Shown: positions 1 to 6,495 of the stretch, piece by piece
Numbering within the stretch: position 1 is the first letter of the stretch
Layout: each line of letters begins with the position of its first letter
Source of the DNA: Pseudomonadota bacterium
GTDB taxonomy: Bacteria; Pseudomonadota; Alphaproteobacteria; Sphingomonadales; Sphingomonadaceae
NCBI GenBank assembly: GCA_023426225.1
Contig: JAFABD010000214.1
Span: 1-13,435, forward strand
Length of the DNA stretch: 13,435 nucleotides
Direction of reading: 5' to 3'
Translations under genes and position numbers: made by a program
Notes under the pieces: model-generated
Databases searched by the model: none
What the model was told of the DNA's origin: nothing
What the model saw: only the letters and a program-made list of their open reading frames with translations

Positions 1-269
1 GGATCGCCCGCGGCATCGGGCGGGACGGTCGAAAGCAGATGGGTCGCCCGCGCGAGCGCGGCCGCGACGGCGGGGCTGTCGTCGAGCACGAGCGTGGCGT
101 CGCGCCCGTCGCGCGTCACCGCCGTCACCTGTCCCCCGCGCGCGACGACGGCGGCGGCGATCCGCGCGCCGCAATAACCCGGCCCGAACAGGAGCAGGCG
201 GACCGCCGACAGCGTCGTGCGGTCGCCCGCCCCGGCCGGGGCACGATCAGCGGGCGACAGGGCCGCCAA
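1..269 (-). CDS. Partial NAD(P)-binding protein, possibly SDR/epimerase-like (C-terminus beyond left edge)
   Basis: This minus-strand frame is open from about 290 to the window edge. It encodes a hydrophobic beta strand followed by a glycine-rich turn (VRLLLFGPGYCGARIA, about 206-159), then an alanine-rich helix, an acidic strand (LVLDDSP) and ATHLLSTVPPDAAGD. This is the start of a Rossmann fold and resembles bacterial YeeZ-like, NAD-dependent epimerase/SDR-type proteins, in which the G-x-G-x-x-G loop binds the dinucleotide. The fold is read from the sequence; the substrate is unknown. It lies directly downstream of the M28 peptidase gene in the same direction and overlaps its end, so the two may be co-transcribed. 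No ATG precedes the conserved strand. Candidate starts are TTG at 269 (used here) or GTG at 290, both inside the peptidase gene and neither with a good ribosome binding site. The start is therefore uncertain. Confidence 0.5.
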   Translation of the reverse strand, partial: MAALSPADRAPAGAGDRTTLSAVRLLLFGPGYCGARIAAAVVARGGQVTAVTRDGRDATLVLDDSPAVAAALARATHLLSTVPPDAAGD

Positions 270-1950
270 AGAAGGTGCCGAAGAAATCACCCTTGTTCCA
301 CACCGGCCGCTGATCGGCGTCGGCGATCGCGCGGGCGATGCGATAGTTGACGTCGACGAAGCGCACGCCCGATTCCCAGTCGATGCCGGGTTCCTGCGCG
401 ACCTCGTCCGAGGCCTGGTGATAATGTTCCTTCATGAAGCGTTCGGTCGCTTCCTTGCCCGGCCCGGCCTGACCCGGCCACAGGAACACCGAGGGGATGC
501 CCTGCTGGACGAAGCGATAATGGTCCGAACGCACGAACAGCCCCTCTTCGGGCATCGGATCGGGCGAGATGGTGACGCCGATTTCGGCCGCCGCCTTCTG
601 CACGATCGGACCGAGCGTCGAGCGCGGCGCGCCGAACACGACGATGTCCGAGAACTTGTAGGTGATGATCGGCATGTCGAGATTGACGTCGGCGACGAGG
701 TTCGCCTTGGGCAGCGTGGGATTGTTCGCGAAATAATCGGCGCCCACGAGGCCCTTTTCCTCGGCGGTGACGGCAAGGAAAAGCACCGAGCGGCGCGGCG
801 CCTTGCCCGACGCCTTGAACCGCTTGGCCTCCTCGATCAGCGAGGCGACGCCGACCGCATTGTCCATCGCGCCGTTGTAGATGGTGTCGCCCTTCCGATC
901 GGGACGACCGACGCCGACATGGTCGAGATGCGCGGTGAGCACCACGACCTCGTCCTTGAGCTTGGGGTCGCTGCCCGGCAGCAGGCCCGCGACATTGTAG
1001 CTGGTGAGCGGCTTCGACGTCGTCTTGAGCGACACGGTGAGCGTGCCCGGAAGCTGGACCGGCTTGAAGGTGGCGCCGTCGACCTCCGCCGCCTTGCGGA
1101 TCGCATCCCACGCGCCGGGGGTGCCGGCGAAGAGCTTGGCCGCGCCCGCCATGCTGAGCGCGCCGAGGCCGGGCGTCGCCGGGGTGGGGATGTGGCCCAC
1201 GCCGCTCGCGTCGGCCCAGGTCACGCGCGGGCGATCCCAGAAGCTGGCCGCCATCGCGAAGGGGCGGTTGCGCGCGGTGATCGGCGATTCGAGCGTGATA
1301 TAGCCGACCGCGCCCTTCTTCATCGCGATTTCGGCCTTAGACGCGGGGCTGCCGAAATGCGCGCGCTCCTCGCCCGGGAAGCTGCTGGGCGCGCCGCCGA
1401 AAAAGGCGACGATCTTACCCTTCACATCGGCGCCCTTATAGTCGTCGCGGCCCACGCCGACGATGCCGTAGCCGACGAAGACGACGGGCGCGGTGAGCGT
1501 GAAGCTGGGGCTGGCGGGAACCGCGCCGGGGACGAAATCCTGGCCGAAGGCGAGCGCGACCGGATCGCTGCCCTTGCGCGAGACGACCATGCTGCCCTTG
1601 TCCGCGGCGTTGTAGGCGACGAGCGGCACCTTTTGCAGATAGCCGCCGGCATCGCCCGCCGGGCGCAGCCCCTGGGCATAGAATTGCGACGCCACATATT
1701 GCGCGGCGATGTCATATTCGTTCGAGCCCGCGTCGCGGCCGCGCATCGGATCGGAGGCGAGGAACATCACATGGCTCTTCATCGCCGCCTGATCCTCGGG
1801 CAGCGGCGCGGTGATGATCGCGTTCTTTTCCGCCGCGGACATGCCCGTCGCGGCGGGGGCCGGTGCGGGCGCCGGCGTCGGCGCCGTCTGGGCGGTGGCG
1901 GCGGACGCGGCAATGGCGGCGATCGCCAGCGGCGCGGTCAATCGGAACAT
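247..1950 (-). CDS. Secreted M28-family zinc metallopeptidase (aminopeptidase-like) with PA-type insert
   Basis: A 567-aa protein. Residues 1-21 form a Sec signal peptide (MFRLTAPLAIAAIAASAATA, cut near AQ/TA), followed by a Pro/Ala-rich linker. No lipobox Cys is seen. Residues about 150-300 include the strand pattern of a PA domain (FVGYGIVGVG, DVKGKIVAFFGG). The C-terminal half has the full M28 two-zinc set: H341 and D343 in AHLDHVG, D363 in GAMDNAVG, the catalytic/ligand pair E397-E398 in TAEEKG, D425 in NLDMP and H477 in RSDHYRF. M28 enzymes remove N-terminal residues from peptides; here this should happen in the periplasm or outside the cell. The ATG at 1950 was chosen over upstream starts because it has a strong ribosome binding site and begins exactly at the signal peptide. 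The gene is divergent from pepN. The exact peptide specificity cannot be read. Confidence 0.93.
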   Translation of the reverse strand: MFRLTAPLAIAAIAASAATAQTAPTPAPAPAPAATGMSAAEKNAIITAPLPEDQAAMKSHVMFLASDPMRGRDAGSNEYDIAAQYVASQFYAQGLRPAGDAGGYLQKVPLVAYNAADKGSMVVSRKGSDPVALAFGQDFVPGAVPASPSFTLTAPVVFVGYGIVGVGRDDYKGADVKGKIVAFFGGAPSSFPGEERAHFGSPASKAEIAMKKGAVGYITLESPITARNRPFAMAASFWDRPRVTWADASGVGHIPTPATPGLGALSMAGAAKLFAGTPGAWDAIRKAAEVDGATFKPVQLPGTLTVSLKTTSKPLTSYNVAGLLPGSDPKLKDEVVVLTAHLDHVGVGRPDRKGDTIYNGAMDNAVGVASLIEEAKRFKASGKAPRRSVLFLAVTAEEKGLVGADYFANNPTLPKANLVADVNLDMPIITYKFSDIVVFGAPRSTLGPIVQKAAAEIGVTISPDPMPEEGLFVRSDHYRFVQQGIPSVFLWPGQAGPGKEATERFMKEHYHQASDEVAQEPGIDWESGVRFVDVNYRIARAIADADQRPVWNKGDFFGTFFGGPVAR

Positions 1951-1954
1951 GCAA

Positions 1955-1964
1955 CCCCTCTTCC
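1955..1964 (-). promoter_or_regulatory. Ribosome binding site fixing the M28 peptidase start
   Basis: On the minus strand the sequence GGAAGAGGGG lies 4 bases before the ATG at 1950, with the GAAGAGG part at normal distance. It supports 1950 as the start rather than the in-frame codon at 2079, which would add 43 non-signal-like residues ahead of the signal peptide. Confidence 0.7.
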
Positions 1965-2077
1965 TGAAAACCTGTGACCGGCGTATCGGTAGCATCACAC
2001 ACCGCCGGCGCAACGACAGAAATGGTTCGGGCGAGAATGGGATGGCGGGCGGCGCCCATGGCCCTATATCCTGTCGC

Positions 2078-4672
2078 ATGATGGCAGACGCACCGAATGC
2101 AACCGCGACGCCGCGCGTGACGCGCCGCGACGATTACCGGCAGCCCGACTGGCTGGTCCCCGAAATCACGCTCGATTTCGCGCTCGATCCCGCCGCGACG
2201 CGCGTGCGCGCGGTGCTGGAGGTCGTGCGCAACGGCGCGCACGACCGGCCGTTGCGGCTCGACGGCGACGGGCTGACGCCGGTGCGCGTGGCCGTCGACG
2301 GCGATGCGGGCGCGCGCCGGTCGATCGAGGACGGCAACCTGATCGTGCCGCTGGCCGGTGAACGCCACCGGATCGAGACCGAGGTGGTGATCGCACCCGA
2401 ACGCAACACGCAGTTGCAGGGCCTCTATGCGTCGGGCGGGATCCTGTGCACGCAGTGCGAGGCCGAGGGGTTCCGGCGCATCACCTTCTTCCCCGACCGG
2501 CCCGACGTGCTGTCGCGGTACAAGGTGCGGATGACGGCGGACAAGGCACGCTTTCCCGTGCTGCTCGCCAATGGCGACCCGGTGGGCGAGGGCGTGCTGG
2601 ACGACGGCCGCCACTGGGCCGAATGGCACGATCCGTTCCCCAAGCCGAGCTATCTGTTCGCGCTGGTGGCGGGCGACCTGGTCGCCAATCGCGGCAGCTT
2701 CACCACGCGGTCGGGACGCGAGGTGGCGCTGGGCATCTGGGTCCGCCAGCCCGACATCGCCAAGACCGGCCATGCGCTCGAGGCGCTGAAGCTGAGCATG
2801 GCGTGGGACGAGCGCGTCTATGGCCGCGAATACGACCTGGACGTGTTCAACATCGTCGCGGTCGACGACTTCAACTTCGGCGCGATGGAGAACAAGGGGC
2901 TGAACGTCTTCAACAGCCGCTATATCCTGGCCGATCCCGACACCGCGACCGATTACGACTATGACGCGATCGCCGCCGTGGTCGCGCACGAATATTTCCA
3001 CAACTGGTCGGGCAACCGCGTGACGTGCCGCGACTGGTTCCAGCTCAGCCTGAAGGAAGGCTTCACCGTCTTTCGCGACCAGAGCTTCTCGGCCGACCAG
3101 GGATCGCCCGCAGTCAAGCGGATCGAGGATGTGCGGTCGCTGCGCGCGAGCCAGTTTCCCGAGGATTCGGGACCGCTCGCCCACCCGGTGCGGCCCGAGG
3201 AATATATCGAGATCTCGAACTTCTACACCGCCACCATCTACAACAAGGGCGCCGAGCTGATCCGGATGATGCGCACCATCCTGGGCCCCGACCGGTTCCG
3301 CGCGGCGACCGACCTGTATTTCGACCGGTTCGACGGCACGGCGGCGACGTGCGAGGATTTCGTTGCGTGCATGGAAGAGGCCGGCGGCGTCGACCTGGGC
3401 CAGTTCCGGCTGTGGTACAGCCAGGCCGGGACGCCGCGCGTGCGGGCGGCGCTCCACCACCAGGACGGGCGCGCGGTGCTCGACCTGACGCAGACGGTGC
3501 CGCCGACGCCCGGCCAGCCGGTGAAGGCGCCGATGGTGCTGCCGCTGAAGCTGCGCCTGTTCGGCGGGACGAGCGGACGGCCGCTGACCGAGGAACGGCT
3601 GGTGCTGCTCAACGAGCCGACGCAGCAGATCGTGTTCGACGCGATCGACGAGGCGCCGGTGCTTTCGATCAACCGCGGCTTTTCGGCGCCGGTGATCGTC
3701 GAGACCAACCGCAACGCGGCCGACCTGGCATTCCTTTCGGCGCACGACGACGATCCGTTCGCGCGCTATGAGGCGATGCAGCAGCTGATGCTCGACACGC
3801 TCGTCACCGCGGTGCGCGAGGGCAAGGCCGACCATGGGCCGGTGATCGAGGCGGTGCGCAACACGCTGGCCGACCCCGCGCTCGACCGTGCCTTTGTCGG
3901 CGAGGCGGTGCTGCTGCCCTCCGACAGCTTCATCGGCGACCAGATGGCGGTGGTGGAACCCGAGGCGATTTTCCGTGCGCGCGAGGCGCTGCGCGCCGAA
4001 CTGGGCCGCGCGCTGATCGCCGAATGGCGCGAAACGCATGACGCGTTGCGCCAGAACCGGTTCGAGACCTCGCCCGCGGCCAAGGGCGCGCGGCGGCTGC
4101 GCAACGTCGCTTTGGGCTATATCGCGGCGAGCGGCGCGGCCGATGCGCCCGCGCTTGCCTATGCCCAGTTCGAGGCGGCGGACAACATGACCGACCGGCA
4201 GGGTGCGCTGAGCACGCTGGTGAGCGGCGATTCGCCGGAACGGGCAGAAGCGCTGGCCGCGTTCTATGCGCGCTATGCCGGCAATGCGCTGGTGATCGAC
4301 AAATGGTTCCAGACGCAGGCGCTGTCGCCGCGCGACGACACGGTCGAGGCCGTCGCGGCGCTGGCGCGGCACCCCGACTTCACGCTGGCCAACCCCAACC
4401 GCGCGCGCGCGCTGATCGGCGCGTTCAGCGTCAACCAGCGCGCCTTCCACCACGAATCGGGCCGCGGCTATCGCTTCGTCGCGGACCAGCTGATCGCGCT
4501 GGACCGGTTGAACCCGCAAACCGCGGCGAAGCTGGTGCCGCCGCTGGGGCGGTGGAAGCGTTTCGGCGCCGATCGCGCCGCGCGGATGCGTGCCGAGCTC
4601 GAACGGATCGTCGCGACGCCGGGGCTGAGCAAAGACACCTATGAACAGGCGACCAAGTCGCTGGAAGGATGA
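2078..4672 (+). CDS. pepN: Aminopeptidase N (M1 family)
   Basis: An 864-aa protein, close to the 870 aa of E. coli PepN, a broad-specificity zinc aminopeptidase that completes cytoplasmic peptide breakdown. No signal peptide is present. Motifs, in order: the N-terminal beta domain (DYRQPDWLVPEI onwards); the PepN-typical GILCTQCEAEGFRRITFFPDRPD stretch, here abbreviated to its ends GILCTQ and FPDRPD; the exopeptidase motif GAMEN at 268-272, which binds the free amino terminus; HEYFH at 304-308 (zinc ligands H304 and H308, catalytic E305); the third ligand E327 in LKEGFTVF; and transition-state Tyr at 388 in TIYNKGAE. Spacing matches E. coli PepN (H297, E298, H301, E320, Y381). The helical C-terminal domain is complete. 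The start is ATG 2078, with ATG 2081 equally possible. The ribosome binding site is weak. The gene converges on phoD. Confidence 0.97.
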   Translation: MMADAPNATATPRVTRRDDYRQPDWLVPEITLDFALDPAATRVRAVLEVVRNGAHDRPLRLDGDGLTPVRVAVDGDAGARRSIEDGNLIVPLAGERHRIETEVVIAPERNTQLQGLYASGGILCTQCEAEGFRRITFFPDRPDVLSRYKVRMTADKARFPVLLANGDPVGEGVLDDGRHWAEWHDPFPKPSYLFALVAGDLVANRGSFTTRSGREVALGIWVRQPDIAKTGHALEALKLSMAWDERVYGREYDLDVFNIVAVDDFNFGAMENKGLNVFNSRYILADPDTATDYDYDAIAAVVAHEYFHNWSGNRVTCRDWFQLSLKEGFTVFRDQSFSADQGSPAVKRIEDVRSLRASQFPEDSGPLAHPVRPEEYIEISNFYTATIYNKGAELIRMMRTILGPDRFRAATDLYFDRFDGTAATCEDFVACMEEAGGVDLGQFRLWYSQAGTPRVRAALHHQDGRAVLDLTQTVPPTPGQPVKAPMVLPLKLRLFGGTSGRPLTEERLVLLNEPTQQIVFDAIDEAPVLSINRGFSAPVIVETNRNAADLAFLSAHDDDPFARYEAMQQLMLDTLVTAVREGKADHGPVIEAVRNTLADPALDRAFVGEAVLLPSDSFIGDQMAVVEPEAIFRAREALRAELGRALIAEWRETHDALRQNRFETSPAAKGARRLRNVALGYIAASGAADAPALAYAQFEAADNMTDRQGALSTLVSGDSPERAEALAAFYARYAGNALVIDKWFQTQALSPRDDTVEAVAALARHPDFTLANPNRARALIGAFSVNQRAFHHESGRGYRFVADQLIALDRLNPQTAAKLVPPLGRWKRFGADRAARMRAELERIVATPGLSKDTYEQATKSLEG

Positions 4673-4679
4673 GCAAGCC

Positions 4680-4707
4680 CCCTCCCGCCGCACCGACGGC
4701 GGGAGGG
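4680..4707. terminator. GC hairpin between convergent pepN and phoD genes
   Basis: A perfect 11-bp inverted repeat: CCCTCCCGCCG (4680-4690) pairs with CGGCGGGAGGG (4697-4707) around a 6-base loop. It sits in the 42-base gap between the pepN stop and the phoD stop, so it could end transcription from both sides. There is no T-run on either strand, so it is not a classical intrinsic terminator. It may work as an RNA end-protecting stem or with Rho. Confidence 0.55.
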
Positions 4708-4714
4708 CGGACGC

Positions 4715-6334
4715 TCAGGCCATGACGTTGCGGCCGCGCAGCACCGTGGCGGTGTGGCCGATGCTGGCGCGGGTCGAACGCTGGCGCACCGTATCGACGA
4801 AGATCCAGTCGTTGGTCGCGCGATCGGGCGTGAGCGTGAGCGCCATGTAGCCGCGACGGCTGGTGTCGCACCATTTGAGCTCGGGGTTGGCGGCGACGAG
4901 CCCCGCGGCGACGACCTTCGGATCGGCCGCGGTCGCGCTTTCGAAGCCCGGCGAGGTGACGCTGTGGCCCGCAAACTCGACGCCCGCGGGGCGGCCGTCC
5001 TGCGCCAGGTCATAGGCCCAGGCATTGTGGCTGTCGCCGCAGATGACGAGCAGATTGGCCCCCATCGCCTGCGCCGATTTGAGGAAACGCGCGCGCGCCG
5101 CCGGGTAGCCGCCCCAGTTGTCATAGCCGAGCGGCAGGCCGAGCCGGCTGGCGGCGACGCCGGCCTCGACATATTGGCGCGCCCGCGACGAGGTATCGGC
5201 GGAAAGCCAGCTCGCCGCCTGTTCGGGCAGGCGGGTGTTGCCCATGATCGTGCCGAAGCCGACCACCTGCCAGCGCTGGCCGGTGCGCACCGAGGCCGCC
5301 ATGGCATGTGCGAGCCAGTTTTCCTGTTCGGACCCCAGCATCGAGGCGGCGGGATCCTGCCACGCGCCGTCGCGGAACGCCGCGAGCGCGCGGGCCGGAT
5401 CGGCTTCCTTGAACAGCGGCGCGATGTCGGGCTGCTGCGTGCGGCCGAGCAGTCGCGATTCGGTGCGGAAGAAGGTCGCGAGGTTGCCGATCGCATAGGT
5501 GCCCCAGGGCGATTCGGAGACGGGCATCCATTCGCGGAACACCTGCATCGCCGCCGCCTTGCGCGCCGACCAGTCGCCCTCGTCGGCGTCGTGGTTCTCG
5601 GCACCGCCTTCCCAGCTGTCGTTCGCGCTTTCGTGATCGTCCCACTGGACGAGCATCGGCTTGAGCCGGTGGAGCTCCTGGAGATCGGGGTCGCTGCGAT
5701 AGCTGGCATAGCGCAGGCGATAGTCGGCGAGGTGGATCATCTCGCCCGCGGGTTCGGGCCAGCGTCCGTCCACCGCCCCGTCCTTGGGCGCGTAGCCGCC
5801 GCGCTTGTACTCGTAGAGATAGTCGCCGAGATGGATCCACAGGTCGATATCGTCGCGCTGCGCCGCATGGGCATAGGCGTTGAAATAGCCGAAGGGCAGG
5901 TTCGAGCAGGAGAAGACGGCGATGCCGAAGCGGCGCGTGTCGCCTTCGGGCAGCGTCATCGTGCGGCCGATCGGCGAAATCGTGCCGTCGGGCGCAATGA
6001 AGCGGTAGAAATAGCGCCGGCCGGGCGCGAGACCCGCGACGGTCACCTTGACCGTGTGGTCGCGCCAGGGTCCGGTGATGACCTGGCCGCCGCCGACGAC
6101 GCGCGCGAAATCCTGGGTTTCCGACAATTCGGCGCGAACATGCGCGGCGCCGCCATCGGCGGGGACATAGCGCGTCCAGACCAGCACCGAATCGGCCGCG
6201 GGCTCACCGCTTGCCACCGAATGGGTGAAGCCGCGCGCGGCCGACTGGGCGAGCGCAAAGCCGGGGATGGCAAGCGCACCGAGCCCGAAGCTGCCGGTGA
6301 GCAGCAGTGAACGACGATCGATCTGGGTGGTCAT
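4715..6334 (-). CDS. phoD: Tat-exported alkaline phosphatase, PhoD family
   Basis: A 539-aa protein. It begins with a twin-arginine signal (DRRSLLLTG, R7-R8, hydrophobic core, cleavage near ALAQ at 27-30), so it should be exported folded to the periplasm or beyond. An N-terminal PhoD beta domain (about 35-125: FTHSVASGEP, VLVWTRY, GLAPGRRYFYRF) is followed by the metallophosphoesterase domain. Visible metal and active-site motifs are FSCSN with C143 (the Cys ligand of iron in PhoD enzymes), HLGDY with D171, DDHESAND with D232/D233/H234, and CGDSHNAWAYDL with D434 and H436. PhoD enzymes are Ca2+/Fe3+ phosphomonoesterases/diesterases that free phosphate from organic esters, usually under phosphate limitation. 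The start at 6334 is set by the ribosome binding site and the Tat signal. The gene is convergent with pepN and divergent from the GT-C gene. Some PhoD relatives act on other phosphoesters, so the substrate is inferred. Confidence 0.93.
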   Translation of the reverse strand: MTTQIDRRSLLLTGSFGLGALAIPGFALAQSAARGFTHSVASGEPAADSVLVWTRYVPADGGAAHVRAELSETQDFARVVGGGQVITGPWRDHTVKVTVAGLAPGRRYFYRFIAPDGTISPIGRTMTLPEGDTRRFGIAVFSCSNLPFGYFNAYAHAAQRDDIDLWIHLGDYLYEYKRGGYAPKDGAVDGRWPEPAGEMIHLADYRLRYASYRSDPDLQELHRLKPMLVQWDDHESANDSWEGGAENHDADEGDWSARKAAAMQVFREWMPVSESPWGTYAIGNLATFFRTESRLLGRTQQPDIAPLFKEADPARALAAFRDGAWQDPAASMLGSEQENWLAHAMAASVRTGQRWQVVGFGTIMGNTRLPEQAASWLSADTSSRARQYVEAGVAASRLGLPLGYDNWGGYPAARARFLKSAQAMGANLLVICGDSHNAWAYDLAQDGRPAGVEFAGHSVTSPGFESATAADPKVVAAGLVAANPELKWCDTSRRGYMALTLTPDRATNDWIFVDTVRQRSTRASIGHTATVLRGRNVMA

Positions 6335-6340
6335 GGGGCG

Positions 6341-6347
6341 TCCCTCT
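6341..6347 (-). promoter_or_regulatory. Ribosome binding site fixing the phoD start
   Basis: AGAGGGA on the minus strand, 6 bases before the ATG at 6334. It supports this start over the open-frame extension to 6436 and places the twin arginines at residues 7-8, as expected for a Tat signal. Confidence 0.65.
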
Positions 6348-6377
6348 GATTTTGTGACGGCCTGTTGCCGCGCGTAG

Positions 6378-6395
6378 ATGTCGCCCCCGTGACAA
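6378..6395 (-). promoter_or_regulatory. Pho-box-like imperfect palindrome upstream of phoD
   Basis: Read toward phoD, the site is TTGTCAC-GGGG-GCGACAT: two 7-base units separated by 4 bases, the layout of a PhoB box (consensus CTGTCAT-N4-CTGTCAT). The first unit matches at 5 of 7 positions and the second at 4 of 7. The same bases also form a palindrome TGTCGC-CCCC-GTGACA (6379-6394), so a dimeric repressor or activator of another kind is equally possible. It lies 43 bases before the phoD start, in the divergent region shared with the GT-C gene. Confidence 0.3.
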
Positions 6396-6432
6396 GCGCC
6401 GCCGGCTCGGCTAATTCCGACCCGACGGGGGC
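6383..6432. repeat. 8-bp inverted repeat in the phoD / GT-C divergent region
   Basis: GCCCCCGT (6383-6390) is exactly inverted as ACGGGGGC (6425-6432), with a 34-base spacer. The left arm overlaps the Pho-box-like site. It could be a paired operator or a weak cruciform; with this base composition chance is also possible. Confidence 0.3.
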
Positions 6433-6495
6433 ACAAATGCAGGTTTCACTTCCTATGTGCTCAGACTATCGGCCGGACGATCACGCCCGGCATCC

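Noticed and set aside
217..1977. A 586-codon plus-strand open frame opposite the M28 peptidase
   Set aside because: Same in-register antisense effect; the composition is Arg/Gly/Asp-rich and no domain is seen. The opposite strand holds all M28 zinc ligands and a signal peptide.
2065..2070. TATATC as a -10 box for a leaderless pepN transcript
   Set aside because: There is no -35-like hexamer at the right distance, and a single AT-rich hexamer is weak evidence.
1951..2079. Extended M28 peptidase start at 2079
   Set aside because: It would bury the signal peptide behind 43 residues and ignore the strong ribosome binding site before 1950.
1712..4693. A 993-codon minus-strand open frame fully opposite pepN, longer than pepN itself
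   Set aside because: It is in codon register with pepN, so its stops correspond to TTA, CTA and TCA codons, which are rare in GC-rich genes. The product is Arg/His-rich with no recognisable domain, while pepN has all M1 motifs.
4754..6310. A 518-codon plus-strand open frame opposite phoD
   Set aside because: In register with phoD and lacking any motif; it is a by-product of rare TTA/CTA/TCA codons.
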